The translations under genes were made by a program, and so were the position numbers. The notes beneath the pieces are model-generated. The model did no database searches and had not been told where the DNA came from. It saw only the letters and a program-made list of their open reading frames with translations. Positions 17,107 through 25,747 of a DNA stretch of 64,000 nucleotides are shown here, piece after piece; position 1 is the first letter of the stretch, and every line of letters starts with the position of its first letter. Source of the stretch: Planctomycetota bacterium (GTDB taxonomy: Bacteria; Planctomycetota; UBA1135; GCA-002686595); NCBI GenBank assembly GCA_016712565.1, contig JADJQU010000001.1, positions 744,001 to 808,000 on the forward strand, written 5' to 3'.

Positions 17107-18750
17107 CTATCGGACGGCCCGTGTCCTATCCAAACGGGCCAAACGGGCCAAACGGGCCGAACGGTCCCCGGCGCGCCACAGGAGCCAACACAGGCTTCCG
17201 GCGCCGGCCATCAGCAGGAGCGGCAGGAAAGGATTTCGCAGTCGCGTGTCGTCCGGCCGGGTCTGGGCCAGCACCGCGAGCCAGGGCAACTGGAGGCCCT
17301 GGACGTTCTCCGGCGGCGCCCCGTGGAACACCCGCCGGTAGGACAGGGGGATCGGCGTCTCGGTGAGCATGGTCCGCCAGTAGCCGGGGAGCTCGGTCTC
17401 CGACACGCCCAGGGCCACCGCGCGGTCGCGCAGGATCTTCTCCGTGTCGTTGACCTCGCGCGTCATGCACAGCACGAGCCCGTGGGCCAGCACCACCGCG
17501 CTCAACGCGGCGAGCACGGGCCGGGTCATGACCGCCAGGCGATCGGAGGCCTGCAGGAAGGCGAAGGGCACGATCGGCAGCAGGTAGCGGAAGCCCGAAT
17601 TGAACTGCATCAGCGAATACACGTTCATCGCGTTCCAGATCAGGAACGAGGCCACCAGGGCCAGCACCCAGCGTCGTTCGCGGCGCGGCAGGATCCAGGC
17701 GGACTCCCGGTCCCGGGGCGCGGGCCACAGGGCCACCAGGAGCAGGGGCCCGAAGGTGTACAGGCCCCAACCCGGAGCGACGAAGTTCTTGAGCAGCACC
17801 TCGAGGCTGGGCCAGGAAATGCCCTTCATGCCCACTTCGGTGTAGTTCACCGGTCGCATCACGAACTGGCCGGGCGTGAACCAGCCGCCGTACATGATCT
17901 TCTGGGTCCAGAACAGGAACAGGATCGGCGGCAGGGCGGCGAGCAGCGCCGGAACGGACTCCCGCAGCGCGGCGCCCCAGCCCGCTTCCCCGCGGCGCGT
18001 CCACAGGAAGTAGAGGCCCAGCACCACGGCCGGGATCACGCCGGCGTAGTCCAGGGCCACGGCGACCCCCAGCAGCAGTCCCGCCAGGGCCCGTTGGGCC
18101 GTGCTGTGGGCGAAGGCCCTGCCGGGCTCGCGGAACAGCACCAGGAAGGCCGCGAAGAGGGCCTCCATCAGGAACATGTTGTGGTTCAGGTGGGCCGTGC
18201 GGTACCAGATCGGAGTGCCGAAGCCGAACAGCAGGGCGAGCCACACCGCCCGCGGCCCTGGAACGCCGCGGCGCAGCAGGAACTGGAACACCAGCACCGT
18301 GAACAGGGCCGACAGGGGCGCCATCAGGAACACGCTGGTGACCACGGCCGAGGCTCCCAGGCGCAGGTCCTTGCCCGCCGCCTTGGCCAGGCGGAACAGG
18401 TTGGCGCGGTTGGGGTACTTGGTCTGGTAGACGGCCTCGGGCGGCGTCGGGGAGGCAGCGAGCTCGCGCTTCGAATGGGCCTCGATGCGGTCCAGGATCG
18501 GATCGAAGACGAAGAGCGGCACGGCCGCGATCACCGAGCCCAGCACGTTGTTGCCCACGTAGCTGTGGCCGTCGGTGTGCAGGAAGATGTCCGCGTGCCA
18601 GTCCAGGTACTCGTCGCAGCGGAAGTCCCCCCGCTCGATCAGCGTGAACGCCGGATAGTGCTCGCGCACGATGTTCGTGGCGAAGAACAGGCTGAACAGG
18701 GTCCACGCGACCAGGAACAGCCGAACGGAAGCCGAGGCAAGCAAGCCCAT
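17107..18750 (-). CDS. Polytopic membrane protein, GT39/ArnT-like
   Basis: Integral membrane protein of 547 residues with about eleven hydrophobic segments. The first luminal loop carries acidic residues (DFRCDEYLDWHAD) and the loop HTDGHSYVGNN, as in lipid-linked-sugar glycosyltransferases of the GT-C class, but the usual motif is not exact. The ATG at 18750 directly precedes the first hydrophobic segment. The extreme C-terminus is Arg/Leu/Ala-rich and is encoded by a 9-bp tandem repeat (17131-17166). It lies in the glycan island beside a GT2. Sugar or membrane-anchored transfer is inferred. Confidence 0.7.
   Translation of the reverse strand: MGLLASASVRLFLVAWTLFSLFFATNIVREHYPAFTLIERGDFRCDEYLDWHADIFLHTDGHSYVGNNVLGSVIAAVPLFVFDPILDRIEAHSKRELAASPTPPEAVYQTKYPNRANLFRLAKAAGKDLRLGASAVVTSVFLMAPLSALFTVLVFQFLLRRGVPGPRAVWLALLFGFGTPIWYRTAHLNHNMFLMEALFAAFLVLFREPGRAFAHSTAQRALAGLLLGVAVALDYAGVIPAVVLGLYFLWTRRGEAGWGAALRESVPALLAALPPILFLFWTQKIMYGGWFTPGQFVMRPVNYTEVGMKGISWPSLEVLLKNFVAPGWGLYTFGPLLLVALWPAPRDRESAWILPRRERRWVLALVASFLIWNAMNVYSLMQFNSGFRYLLPIVPFAFLQASDRLAVMTRPVLAALSAVVLAHGLVLCMTREVNDTEKILRDRAVALGVSETELPGYWRTMLTETPIPLSYRRVFHGAPPENVQGLQLPWLAVLAQTRPDDTRLRNPFLPLLLMAGAGSLCWLLWRAGDRSARLARLARLDRTRAVR
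17131..17166. repeat. 9-bp tandem repeat inside a coding end
   Basis: Three perfect copies of CAAACGGGC (17131-17157) plus one degenerate copy (17158-17166). On the minus strand they encode repeated Ala-Arg-Leu at the C-terminus of the membrane protein, so copy changes keep the frame. Confidence 0.9.
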
Positions 18751-18920
18751 GGGGAGCGCAACGGCGGGGCCGTCGCAAGGGTCTACTGTATCGGCCCAGG
18801 AGGGCCTCCCGCCGTGCTTTCGGCTCCGGGGCCGCCCGCGGGGCGGGATCCTGCCGCGGTCTCCCGCGGCGCGCGGGTTTCCTTGCGGATGGAGCGCCCC
18901 AGGGCCGATGATGGCCGCCC

Positions 18921-21002
18921 ATGGCCGGGTCGGGGAAGCACGGGGCGCGGAGCGAGAGCCTCCCGGCCTTCGTCTTCTGGAGCGTGCTGTCGCTCGCGGC
19001 GGCGGCGGCCCAGTGGGGCGCCACCCAGGCCGGTCCCTACGTGACCTACGCGCACTTGCGCGTGCCCACGGCCCCCTCGGCCGCCTGGTGGACCTGCACG
19101 GGCGTGCTGGCCCTCGAACTGGCCCTGGTGATCTGGGCCGTGTTTTTCGCGCCGGATCGCCGGGCGCCGCGCTGGAGCGCCTGGGTCCGCGGCCACCTGG
19201 CGACCTGGCAGGTGCTCGTCCTGCTCTCGGCCCTGGGCCTGTCCCGGGCCAAGATCGCTCGACCCCTGGAAGCCACCCTCGCCGAGGCCGCCGTGGCGAC
19301 ACTGCTCGCCTTGACCACCCTGGCGGTCTGGGTCCTGGCGGCCGAGAGCCTGCCGTCCGCTACCCTCGCGCGACTTTCCGCCCGCGTGGAGCGTCTCCTG
19401 GGGCCCGCGGGTGCCCGCGCGGAAAACGGAGCGGCCGTTCCCGAGCCCGGCGGCCCCGATCGCTGGGCCTTCGGCCTCGCCGGAATCGCGACGCTCGGGG
19501 CTGCCCTGTTGTGTTGGTTCGCCTACGAGCGCCACCCCCACGTTCCCGACGAAGTGCCCTATCTGATCCACGCCCGCACCTTCGCCGCCGGAAAGCTGGC
19601 GCTGGCCGCGCCGCCGGTGCCGGAGGCCTTCGACGTGGACCTGATGCTGCAGGTGGGCGAGCGCTGGTTCTCCCCGGTGCCGCCGGGCTGGCCCTTGGCC
19701 CTCGCGGCGGGGGCGCGCCTCGGCGCCGCGTGGCTGGTGAACCCGCTGCTGAGCGGCCTGTGCGTCCTCTTGGGCTACGGGCTTGCCCGGGAAGTGGCGA
19801 GCCGGCGCGCGGCACGCCTGTTCGTGCTGCTCCTGGCCCTCTCCCCCTGGGCGCTGTTCCTGGGCATGAGCTTCATGACCCACACCTGGACCCTGTGCTG
19901 CGCCCTGCTGGCGGCCCTGGGCGTGGCCCGGGCCCGGCGCCTGGGATCCGAGGGCCCCGCGAAGTCGATCGGCTGGTGCGCCCTCTCCGGACTTGCCATC
20001 GGCGTCGTGAGCTGGATCCGGCCCCTGGACGGCTTGGTGCTCGCGGCCCTGCTGGGCCTGTGGGCCCTGGCGCCGGGCGTCCTGGGTGGCGCGCGCGTGG
20101 CCTGGGGCGGGGTGGCGAGCCTCGTGATCTCCACCGCGGCGGTGGGCGCCCTGGTCCTGCCCTACAACCGGGAGCTCAGCGGCCGTGCCCTGCGTCACCC
20201 GATCATGGACTACGTGGACCGCGTCTACGGCCCGGGGAAGAACGACTTGGGCTTCGGGCCTGACAAGGGTCTGGATTGGGGCGGGCTCGATCCCTGGCCG
20301 GGGCACACGCCGCTGCAGGCCGTGGTCAATTCCCAATTCAATCTCGCCGCCCTGGACCTCGAGCTGTTCGGCTGGACCACGGGGGCGGTGCTGTGGCTGC
20401 TCCTCTCCTGCTTCTGGCGTTGGAGCGACCGCTCCGTTCGCGCGGCACTGTTCGCGATCCTGGTCGTGGTGGCCGCCAATGGGCTGTATTGGTTCTCGGG
20501 CGGCCCCGATTTCGGCGCGCGCTATTGGTACCTCGTGCTGCCGCCCTGCCTGTTGCTCGCGGTGACGAGCCTGGGGGCCCTGCGCGAGCGGCTGGGGGCC
20601 GGGGCCGGGCGGGCCGACGCGGTGCTGCTTCTCGCCCTGGCCTCCACCTGCTGCGTGTTCATCCCCTGGCGCGCCGTGGACAAGTACCATCACTACCGCG
20701 GCATGGAGCCCGGAGCCCGCGAGTTGGCGAGCGGCCGCCCGTTCGGCCGGAGTCTCGTGCTGGTTCGCGGCGAGCGCCACCCGGACTACGCCTCGGCGGC
20801 GGTCTACAACCCGCTGGACTGGCAGGCGGACGCGCCGATCTTCGCCTGGGACCGCGGCGCGGAGGTGCGCGACCGCCTGCGGACCCACTACGGCGATCGA
20901 CCCGTGTGGATCCTCGACGGCCCCACCCGCACCGGGCAGGGCTTTGCCGTGGTCGCCGGGCCGATCCCCTGGTCCGAGGTGGAGGCCCAGGAGGCCCGAT
21001 GA
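18921..21002 (+). CDS. Polytopic membrane protein, GT39-like glycosyltransferase
   Basis: Membrane protein of 693 residues with about twelve hydrophobic segments. After four N-terminal segments, a loop near residues 205-225 has HPHVPDEVPYLIHARTF, matching the Asp-Glu first-loop motif of PMT/ArnT-type GT-C enzymes that use polyprenyl-phosphate sugars. A soluble C-terminal region follows residue 560. The stop overlaps the next gene's ATG by 4 bp (ATGA at 20999-21002), so the two are probably translationally coupled. It is divergent from the membrane gene ending at 18750. Substrate unknown. Confidence 0.75.
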   Translation: MAGSGKHGARSESLPAFVFWSVLSLAAAAAQWGATQAGPYVTYAHLRVPTAPSAAWWTCTGVLALELALVIWAVFFAPDRRAPRWSAWVRGHLATWQVLVLLSALGLSRAKIARPLEATLAEAAVATLLALTTLAVWVLAAESLPSATLARLSARVERLLGPAGARAENGAAVPEPGGPDRWAFGLAGIATLGAALLCWFAYERHPHVPDEVPYLIHARTFAAGKLALAAPPVPEAFDVDLMLQVGERWFSPVPPGWPLALAAGARLGAAWLVNPLLSGLCVLLGYGLAREVASRRAARLFVLLLALSPWALFLGMSFMTHTWTLCCALLAALGVARARRLGSEGPAKSIGWCALSGLAIGVVSWIRPLDGLVLAALLGLWALAPGVLGGARVAWGGVASLVISTAAVGALVLPYNRELSGRALRHPIMDYVDRVYGPGKNDLGFGPDKGLDWGGLDPWPGHTPLQAVVNSQFNLAALDLELFGWTTGAVLWLLLSCFWRWSDRSVRAALFAILVVVAANGLYWFSGGPDFGARYWYLVLPPCLLLAVTSLGALRERLGAGAGRADAVLLLALASTCCVFIPWRAVDKYHHYRGMEPGARELASGRPFGRSLVLVRGERHPDYASAAVYNPLDWQADAPIFAWDRGAEVRDRLRTHYGDRPVWILDGPTRTGQGFAVVAGPIPWSEVEAQEAR

Positions 21003-21991
21003 GTCCCCGGCCGGATTTCTCGGCCCTGGCGGGCCAGCGCTGTCTCGTGTTCGGCGCCGCGGGCTTCATCGGGCGCTGGGTCGCCCGCGAATTGGCGTCC
21101 CACGGCGCGCGCCTGACCCTCGTGGCGCGCGACCTCCCCTCGGCGCGCAAGGTCTTCGATGCCTGGGAGGTGCTGGGGGACGTGCGCGAGGCCGATCTGG
21201 GGCAGACCGGCGTGGCCACGGCCCTGATCGAACTGGTGCGACCCAGCATCGTGTTCAACCTCGCGGGCTACGGCGTGGACCGCGGCGAGCGCGATGGGGC
21301 CCAGGCGCTGCGGCTCAATGCCCAGTTGCCCGAGGAAATCGCCGCTGCCCTGGCCCACGCCCGCGACCTGAATTGGGGACAGCAGGCCTTGATCCACGCG
21401 GGTTCGGCCTTGGAGTACGGCACCGCCGGCGGCGATCTGCGGGAGGAGGGGCCGGCGACGCCGACCACGCTCTACGGAGGCACGAAGCTCTCGGGCACGA
21501 CCCAGCTTCTGACGCGCGCTCGCGAGCAGGGTCTGCGGGCCCTGTCGGTGCGGCTCTTCACGGTCTACGGCCCCGGCGAACACGAAGGGCGGCTCCTGCC
21601 GTCCCTGCTGGACGCGGCCCGCGGCGGGCGCGAGCTGGAATTGAGCGAGGGTCTGCAGCGCCGCGACTTCACCTATGTGGGCGACGTGGCCGAGGGCCTG
21701 GTGCGCCTCTCGCTCACGCCGGCCTCCGCGGCGGCCGAGCCCGGCGTGGTCAACCTGGCCACGGGCAGTCTGGCCAGCGTGCGCGAGTTCGCCCTGCTCG
21801 CCGCCCGCGTGCTGGGCCATCCCGCCCAGAAGCTGCGCTTCGGCGCGCTGCCCGCGCGCGCCGAGGAAATGGAACACAACGACGTTTCCGTCTCGCGCCT
21901 GCGCGAGCTGACCGGCGGCTGGATTCCGCAGATCTCGATCCAGGAGGGCGTGGAGCGCACGGCGAAATTCCTGCGCGAGCGCGGGCCCTAG
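20999..21991 (+). CDS. NAD-dependent epimerase/dehydratase (SDR), likely NDP-sugar reductase or epimerase
   Basis: Extended short-chain dehydrogenase of 330 residues. It has an N-terminal NAD-binding GAAGFIGRW near 18-26, SALEYG, and the catalytic YGGTK (Tyr-x3-Lys), followed by RLFTVYGPGE and DFTYVGDVAEG. It overlaps the membrane transferase gene by 4 bp. Downstream lie a C-methyltransferase, a CDP-glucose pyrophosphorylase and a 4,6-dehydratase, so reduction or epimerisation of a CDP-deoxysugar is likely. Its TAG stop (21989-21991) lies inside the left arm of an inverted-repeat element. Confidence 0.85.
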   Translation: MSPRPDFSALAGQRCLVFGAAGFIGRWVARELASHGARLTLVARDLPSARKVFDAWEVLGDVREADLGQTGVATALIELVRPSIVFNLAGYGVDRGERDGAQALRLNAQLPEEIAAALAHARDLNWGQQALIHAGSALEYGTAGGDLREEGPATPTTLYGGTKLSGTTQLLTRAREQGLRALSVRLFTVYGPGEHEGRLLPSLLDAARGGRELELSEGLQRRDFTYVGDVAEGLVRLSLTPASAAAEPGVVNLATGSLASVREFALLAARVLGHPAQKLRFGALPARAEEMEHNDVSVSRLRELTGGWIPQISIQEGVERTAKFLRERGP

Positions 21992-22154
21992 TGTCCTGAT
22001 CCAGAAGTACGTTGGCAAAGGCGGCCTGAATGCGGATTCCTGGCAAGGCGCCGCGACGACGCGTGTTCGCTGCAACACTCGGAGGAGGGGCAACGCAGCC
22101 AGGGAGCCGCAGGCGGGCCGAGTTTGTCGGCGTACTTCTGGATCAGGACACTAG
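21988..22154. repeat. Inverted-repeat (MITE/REP-like) element A
   Basis: A 167-bp element with perfect 24-bp terminal inverted repeats, 21988-22011 and 22131-22154; the left arm begins CTAGTGTCCTGATCCAGAAG. The next 16 bp inward are also partly complementary, so a long stem-loop is expected. Both ends are CTAG, a tetranucleotide rare in bacterial DNA. The left arm supplies the stop codon of the epimerase gene. No coding capacity is seen. Confidence 0.8.
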
Positions 22155-22332
22155 CCCGACCTCTTCATGAGCTTCGGCTCCAACCGCCGCCCAAGCCCGT
22201 CCGGACTGCGTTGCGCCAACGTGTTCGGTCCAGAGCGACCTGGAGGTCGCCTGGGGGAGAACGCGTTGTCGCGCCTTGCCGGCCAGCCCTTGTCGTGGGT
22301 TTCGCTCAAAGCTCATGAATCAGTCGGGCTAG
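22151..22332. repeat. Inverted-repeat element B, abutting element A
   Basis: A second, unrelated inverted-repeat element shares its first CTAG (22151-22154) with the end of element A. The arms are 22151-22174 (starts CTAGCCCGACCTCTTCATGA) and 22309-22332, matching at about 21 of 24 positions. It too ends in CTAG. The loop region has no convincing gene. Confidence 0.65.
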
Positions 22333-22656
22333 CCCGCGGTGCCCCAGCGGACAGGGCCCGGCTCGCCCGGCGCCCGAGCCGCGGTCCGTCCCTGGGGAAC
22401 CGCCCGGCAGGGGGACGGCGGGTGGGCGATCCCGACTCCCGGTGAACTGCCGCCGAGCCGAGGGGATTGCGTGCTCACGGGCGGGCGCAGTCCCCAAGGG
22501 AGTCGCCCGGGGCCCTGGCGCTCGACCGGGTCCGATCCCAGTATGTTCGACCCCGGGCGAGCCGCCGGGCGGGCGCCCAAGGTGCCGGCGTCGCCCGGGA
22601 CCTGCGGCGGGCAGCCGGCGGCGCACCTTGCTCAACCCGCCCCCGGCCCGGGGTCG
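22333..22656. other. Intergenic, no gene recognised
   Basis: GC-rich spacer upstream of the C-methyltransferase gene. No ORF with plausible protein character, RNA gene or clear promoter is seen; open frames here are compositional. Confidence 0.5.
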
Positions 22657-23949
22657 ATGACCGTCCCGCGAGAGCCCCCCCACGCCTTGAGCCCCAGCCA
22701 TTTTCGCCGCGACACCTGCCGATCCTGCGGCGGGCGCGACCTGCGCCTGGTCGTCGACCTCGGGTCCACGGCCCTGGCCAACTCGTTCCCGCGCAGCCCG
22801 GACGAGTTCCTGGGGGAGTTGCGCGTGCCCCTGGAGCTCTACTGGTGCGCCGGCTGCTCCCTGGTGCAGCTCCTGCACGTGGTGCCCGCCGAGCAGCTGT
22901 TCTCCAACTACATCTACGTGACCGGCACGTCGGACACGATCGCCCTGCACAACCAGCGTTACGCCGCCTCGGTGGTTCAACTCCTGAACCTGCGGGCCTC
23001 CGACCTGGTGGTCGAGGTGGCCAGCAACGACGGCAGCCTGCTCGCCTGCTTCCAGCGCCACGGCGTGCGCGTCACCGGAATCGAACCGGCGGGCAACATC
23101 GCCGAGGCGGCCGTGGCCCGCGGCGTGCCCACCTTGAACCGATTTTTCGGCGAAGCCGAGGGGCGGCGCCTGCGCGGCGAGCTGGGCCCCGCGAGCGTGG
23201 TCTCTGGCAACAACGTGCTGGCCCACGTGGACGACACCCTGGGCTTCCTGCGCGGGGCGCGCGCCCTGCTCGCCGAGCAGGGCCGCGCGATCTTCGAGGT
23301 GCCCTACCTGGGCGAGTTCCTGGAGAACGTCGAGTACGACACCGTCTACCACGAGCACCTCTGCTACTTCTCGATCACCGCCCTGCTCCGCCTGTTCGAG
23401 GAGGCGGGCCTGCGCCTCGTCCGGGTCGAACGCCACCCGGTCCACGGCGGGACGGTGCGGGTCTTCGGCGCCCCCGACTCCCAGGTGCGCGAGCACGGCG
23501 CCGAGGTCCTGGAACTGGCGGCACGGGAGCGGGCCGCGGGCTGGTCCTCCTTCGGCTGCTACGAGCGCTTCGCCCGCGGCGTGGGGGACAACAAGCGCGC
23601 CGTGCTCGAGCTGTTCGCGCGCCTGGCCGACGAGCGCAAGACCGTCGCCGGCTACGGGGCTCCGGCCAAGGGCAACACACTCCTGCAGTACTGCGGCCTG
23701 ACCCCCGCCCTGCTGCCCTACACGGTGGACAAGAACCCGCTCAAGGTGGGCCGCTTCACCCCGGGCACGCACCTGCCGGTGCTCGACGTGGAGGCGCTCC
23801 TGGAGCGGCAGCCCGACGTGGTGTTCATCCTGGCTTGGAATTTCGCCGACGAAATCGTGCGCCAACAGGCCGAATATGCCCGGCGCGGCGGCCGTTTCGT
23901 GACGCCGCTGCCCCTGCCCCGATTCCGCGACGCTGGAATCCGCGCCTGA
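22657..23949 (+). CDS. NDP-deoxysugar C-methyltransferase (SAM-dependent, three-domain type)
   Basis: Protein of 430 residues with the layout of sugar C-3 methyltransferases such as TylC3 and NovU. An N-terminal zinc-binding domain has CRSCGG and CAGC. A central SAM-binding Rossmann domain has VEVASNDGSLLACF with HGVRVTGIEPAGN, then EVPYLGEFLENVEYDTVYHE. A C-terminal domain contains GYGAPAKGNTLL. It should methylate a 4-keto-6-deoxy sugar nucleotide. The neighbours make a CDP-4-keto-6-deoxyhexose, so a branched CDP-sugar is the likely product. The ATG at 22657 gives the expected N-terminus. Confidence 0.9.
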   Translation: MTVPREPPHALSPSHFRRDTCRSCGGRDLRLVVDLGSTALANSFPRSPDEFLGELRVPLELYWCAGCSLVQLLHVVPAEQLFSNYIYVTGTSDTIALHNQRYAASVVQLLNLRASDLVVEVASNDGSLLACFQRHGVRVTGIEPAGNIAEAAVARGVPTLNRFFGEAEGRRLRGELGPASVVSGNNVLAHVDDTLGFLRGARALLAEQGRAIFEVPYLGEFLENVEYDTVYHEHLCYFSITALLRLFEEAGLRLVRVERHPVHGGTVRVFGAPDSQVREHGAEVLELAARERAAGWSSFGCYERFARGVGDNKRAVLELFARLADERKTVAGYGAPAKGNTLLQYCGLTPALLPYTVDKNPLKVGRFTPGTHLPVLDVEALLERQPDVVFILAWNFADEIVRQQAEYARRGGRFVTPLPLPRFRDAGIRA

Positions 23950-23969
23950 ACGCGCCACAATCGAAGCCC

Positions 23970-24767
23970 ATGGCCCAAGCCGAGTGGAAGAAGGAACAGG
24001 TGGTGATCCTCTGCGGAGGCGAGGGCACGCGTCTGCGCGAGGAGACCGAGTTCAAGCCCAAGGCCCTGGTGGAGGTGGGCGGCAGGCCGATCCTGTGGCA
24101 TCTGATGCGCATCTACTACCGCTGGGGCTATCGGCGGTTCGTGCTGGCGCTCGGCTACAAGGGCGATCAGATCAAGGACTACTTCCTCAACTACAAGTCG
24201 CGCGAGCGCGACTTCACGCTGGACCTGAAGTCGGGCAAGGTGCGCGCCCACGACGGCCTGGAGGACATCGAGGACTGGGAGATCACCTTCGTCGAAACGG
24301 GGGCCAAGACCCAGACCGGCGGCCGGCTCCAGCGCTGCAGCCCGTACCTGGACGGGGACACGTTCCTGTTCAACTACTGCGACGGGCTCTCCGACGTGGA
24401 CCTGGACAAGCTGGTGGCCTTCCACCACGCGAAGCGGCGCATCGCCACGTTGACCGGCTTCCACCCGCGCTCGCGCTACGGCGTGATCAAGTCCGACGAC
24501 AACGAGATCGTGTCCTACTGGCAGGAGAAGCCCATGACCACCGATCTCACCAGCGGCGGCTTCTTCGTCATGGACAAGCGCATCCTCGACTACCTGGACC
24601 CGGAGTGCATCCTGGAGACGGGGCCCCTGGAGCGACTGTCGCGGGAGCGGCAACTGGCCCTGTTCGTGCACCAGGGCTTCTGGTTCTCCATGGACCCCTA
24701 CAAGGAAGCCCTGACCCTGAACGAGCTGTGGTCGAAGCCCAATCCGCCCTGGAAGGTGTGGGCATGA
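23970..24767 (+). CDS. rfbF: Glucose-1-phosphate cytidylyltransferase
   Basis: Makes CDP-glucose from CTP and glucose 1-phosphate, the first step of CDP-deoxysugar synthesis. The 265 residues match the RfbF/DdhA type: LCGGEGTRLREETEFKPKAL, then VEVGGRPILWHLMRIY (nucleotide and metal site), NYCDGLSDVD, and the late region TSGGFFVMDKRILDYL. GxGTRLxEET rather than the thymidylyl version favours cytidylyl specificity. It starts 20 bp after the C-methyltransferase; its stop overlaps the dehydratase start by 4 bp. Confidence 0.92.
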   Translation: MAQAEWKKEQVVILCGGEGTRLREETEFKPKALVEVGGRPILWHLMRIYYRWGYRRFVLALGYKGDQIKDYFLNYKSRERDFTLDLKSGKVRAHDGLEDIEDWEITFVETGAKTQTGGRLQRCSPYLDGDTFLFNYCDGLSDVDLDKLVAFHHAKRRIATLTGFHPRSRYGVIKSDDNEIVSYWQEKPMTTDLTSGGFFVMDKRILDYLDPECILETGPLERLSRERQLALFVHQGFWFSMDPYKEALTLNELWSKPNPPWKVWA

Positions 24768-25747
24768 CCAGCTGGAAGGGGCGCAACGTCTTCGTCACCG
24801 GGGCCAGCGGCCTCCTGGGGGCCCACTCGGTGCGCGAGCTCCTGGATCGCGGCGCCCACGTGACCGTGCTGCTGCGCGACTGGGTGCCGAACTCGCTCCT
24901 GGTGAAGGAGGGCCTCCTCTCCCGCGCCAACGCGGTGCGCGGGGAGCTGGAGGACCTGGAGCTCCTGGTGCGCGCTCTCAACGAGCACGAAATCGACACC
25001 GTGCTGCACCTGGGCGCGCAGACCATCGTCGGCACGGCCTCGCGATCGCCGCTGTCGACCTTCGAGAGCAACATCCGCGGCACCTGGAACGTGCTGGAGG
25101 CCGCGCGCGAGAACGCCCGGCTGGTCCGGTGCGTGGTGGTGGCCTCCAGCGACAAGGCCTACGGCGAGCACGAGCGTCTGCCCTACACCGAGGATGCGCC
25201 GCTCCAGGGCCGCTTTCCCTACGACGTGTCCAAGTCGTGCACCGACCTGATCGCGCTGTCGTACTTCCACACCTACCGGCTGCCCGTGGCGATCACGCGC
25301 TGCGGCAACCTGTACGGCGGCGGCGACCTCAACTACAACCGGCTGATTCCCGGAACGATCCGCTCGCTGCTCGAGAACCAGCGGCCCATCGTGCGCAGCG
25401 ACGGCAGCTTCGTGCGCGACTACTTCTACGTGCAGGACGCGGTGGCGGCCTACCTGGACCTGGCCGGCGCCATGCACGGGTCCGACGGCGCGCGTTTCCA
25501 CGGCCAGGCGTTCAATTTCGGCACGGAGACGCCCCTTTCGGTGCTCGAACTCGTCGAACGCATCGCGCGCGCCGTGGGGCGCGCCGACTTGCCGCCGGTG
25601 ATCCAGAACCAGGCGAGCCACGAGATCCCGAAGCAGTACCTGGACTGCGCCAAGGCCCGCGCCTGGCTGGGGTGGAAGCCGCGCTGGACCCTGGAGCAGG
25701 CATTGGCCGAGACAGTGGCCTGGTACCGGGCCCATCTGGCGGGCTAG
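24764..25747 (+). CDS. rfbG: CDP-glucose 4,6-dehydratase-like SDR
   Basis: Extended SDR of 327 residues that should convert CDP-glucose to CDP-4-keto-6-deoxyglucose. It has NAD-binding GASGLLGAHSVRELL near 12-26, VASSDKAYGEHE, catalytic YDVSKSCTDL (Tyr-x3-Lys), RCGNLYGGGDLNYNRLIPG and DYFYVQDAVAAYL. These match the CDP-glucose dehydratase group more than dTDP-glucose RmlB. It is coupled to the cytidylyltransferase by an ATGA overlap, which strongly supports the assignment. A related NDP-sugar dehydratase remains possible. Confidence 0.85.
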   Translation: MTSWKGRNVFVTGASGLLGAHSVRELLDRGAHVTVLLRDWVPNSLLVKEGLLSRANAVRGELEDLELLVRALNEHEIDTVLHLGAQTIVGTASRSPLSTFESNIRGTWNVLEAARENARLVRCVVVASSDKAYGEHERLPYTEDAPLQGRFPYDVSKSCTDLIALSYFHTYRLPVAITRCGNLYGGGDLNYNRLIPGTIRSLLENQRPIVRSDGSFVRDYFYVQDAVAAYLDLAGAMHGSDGARFHGQAFNFGTETPLSVLELVERIARAVGRADLPPVIQNQASHEIPKQYLDCAKARAWLGWKPRWTLEQALAETVAWYRAHLAG

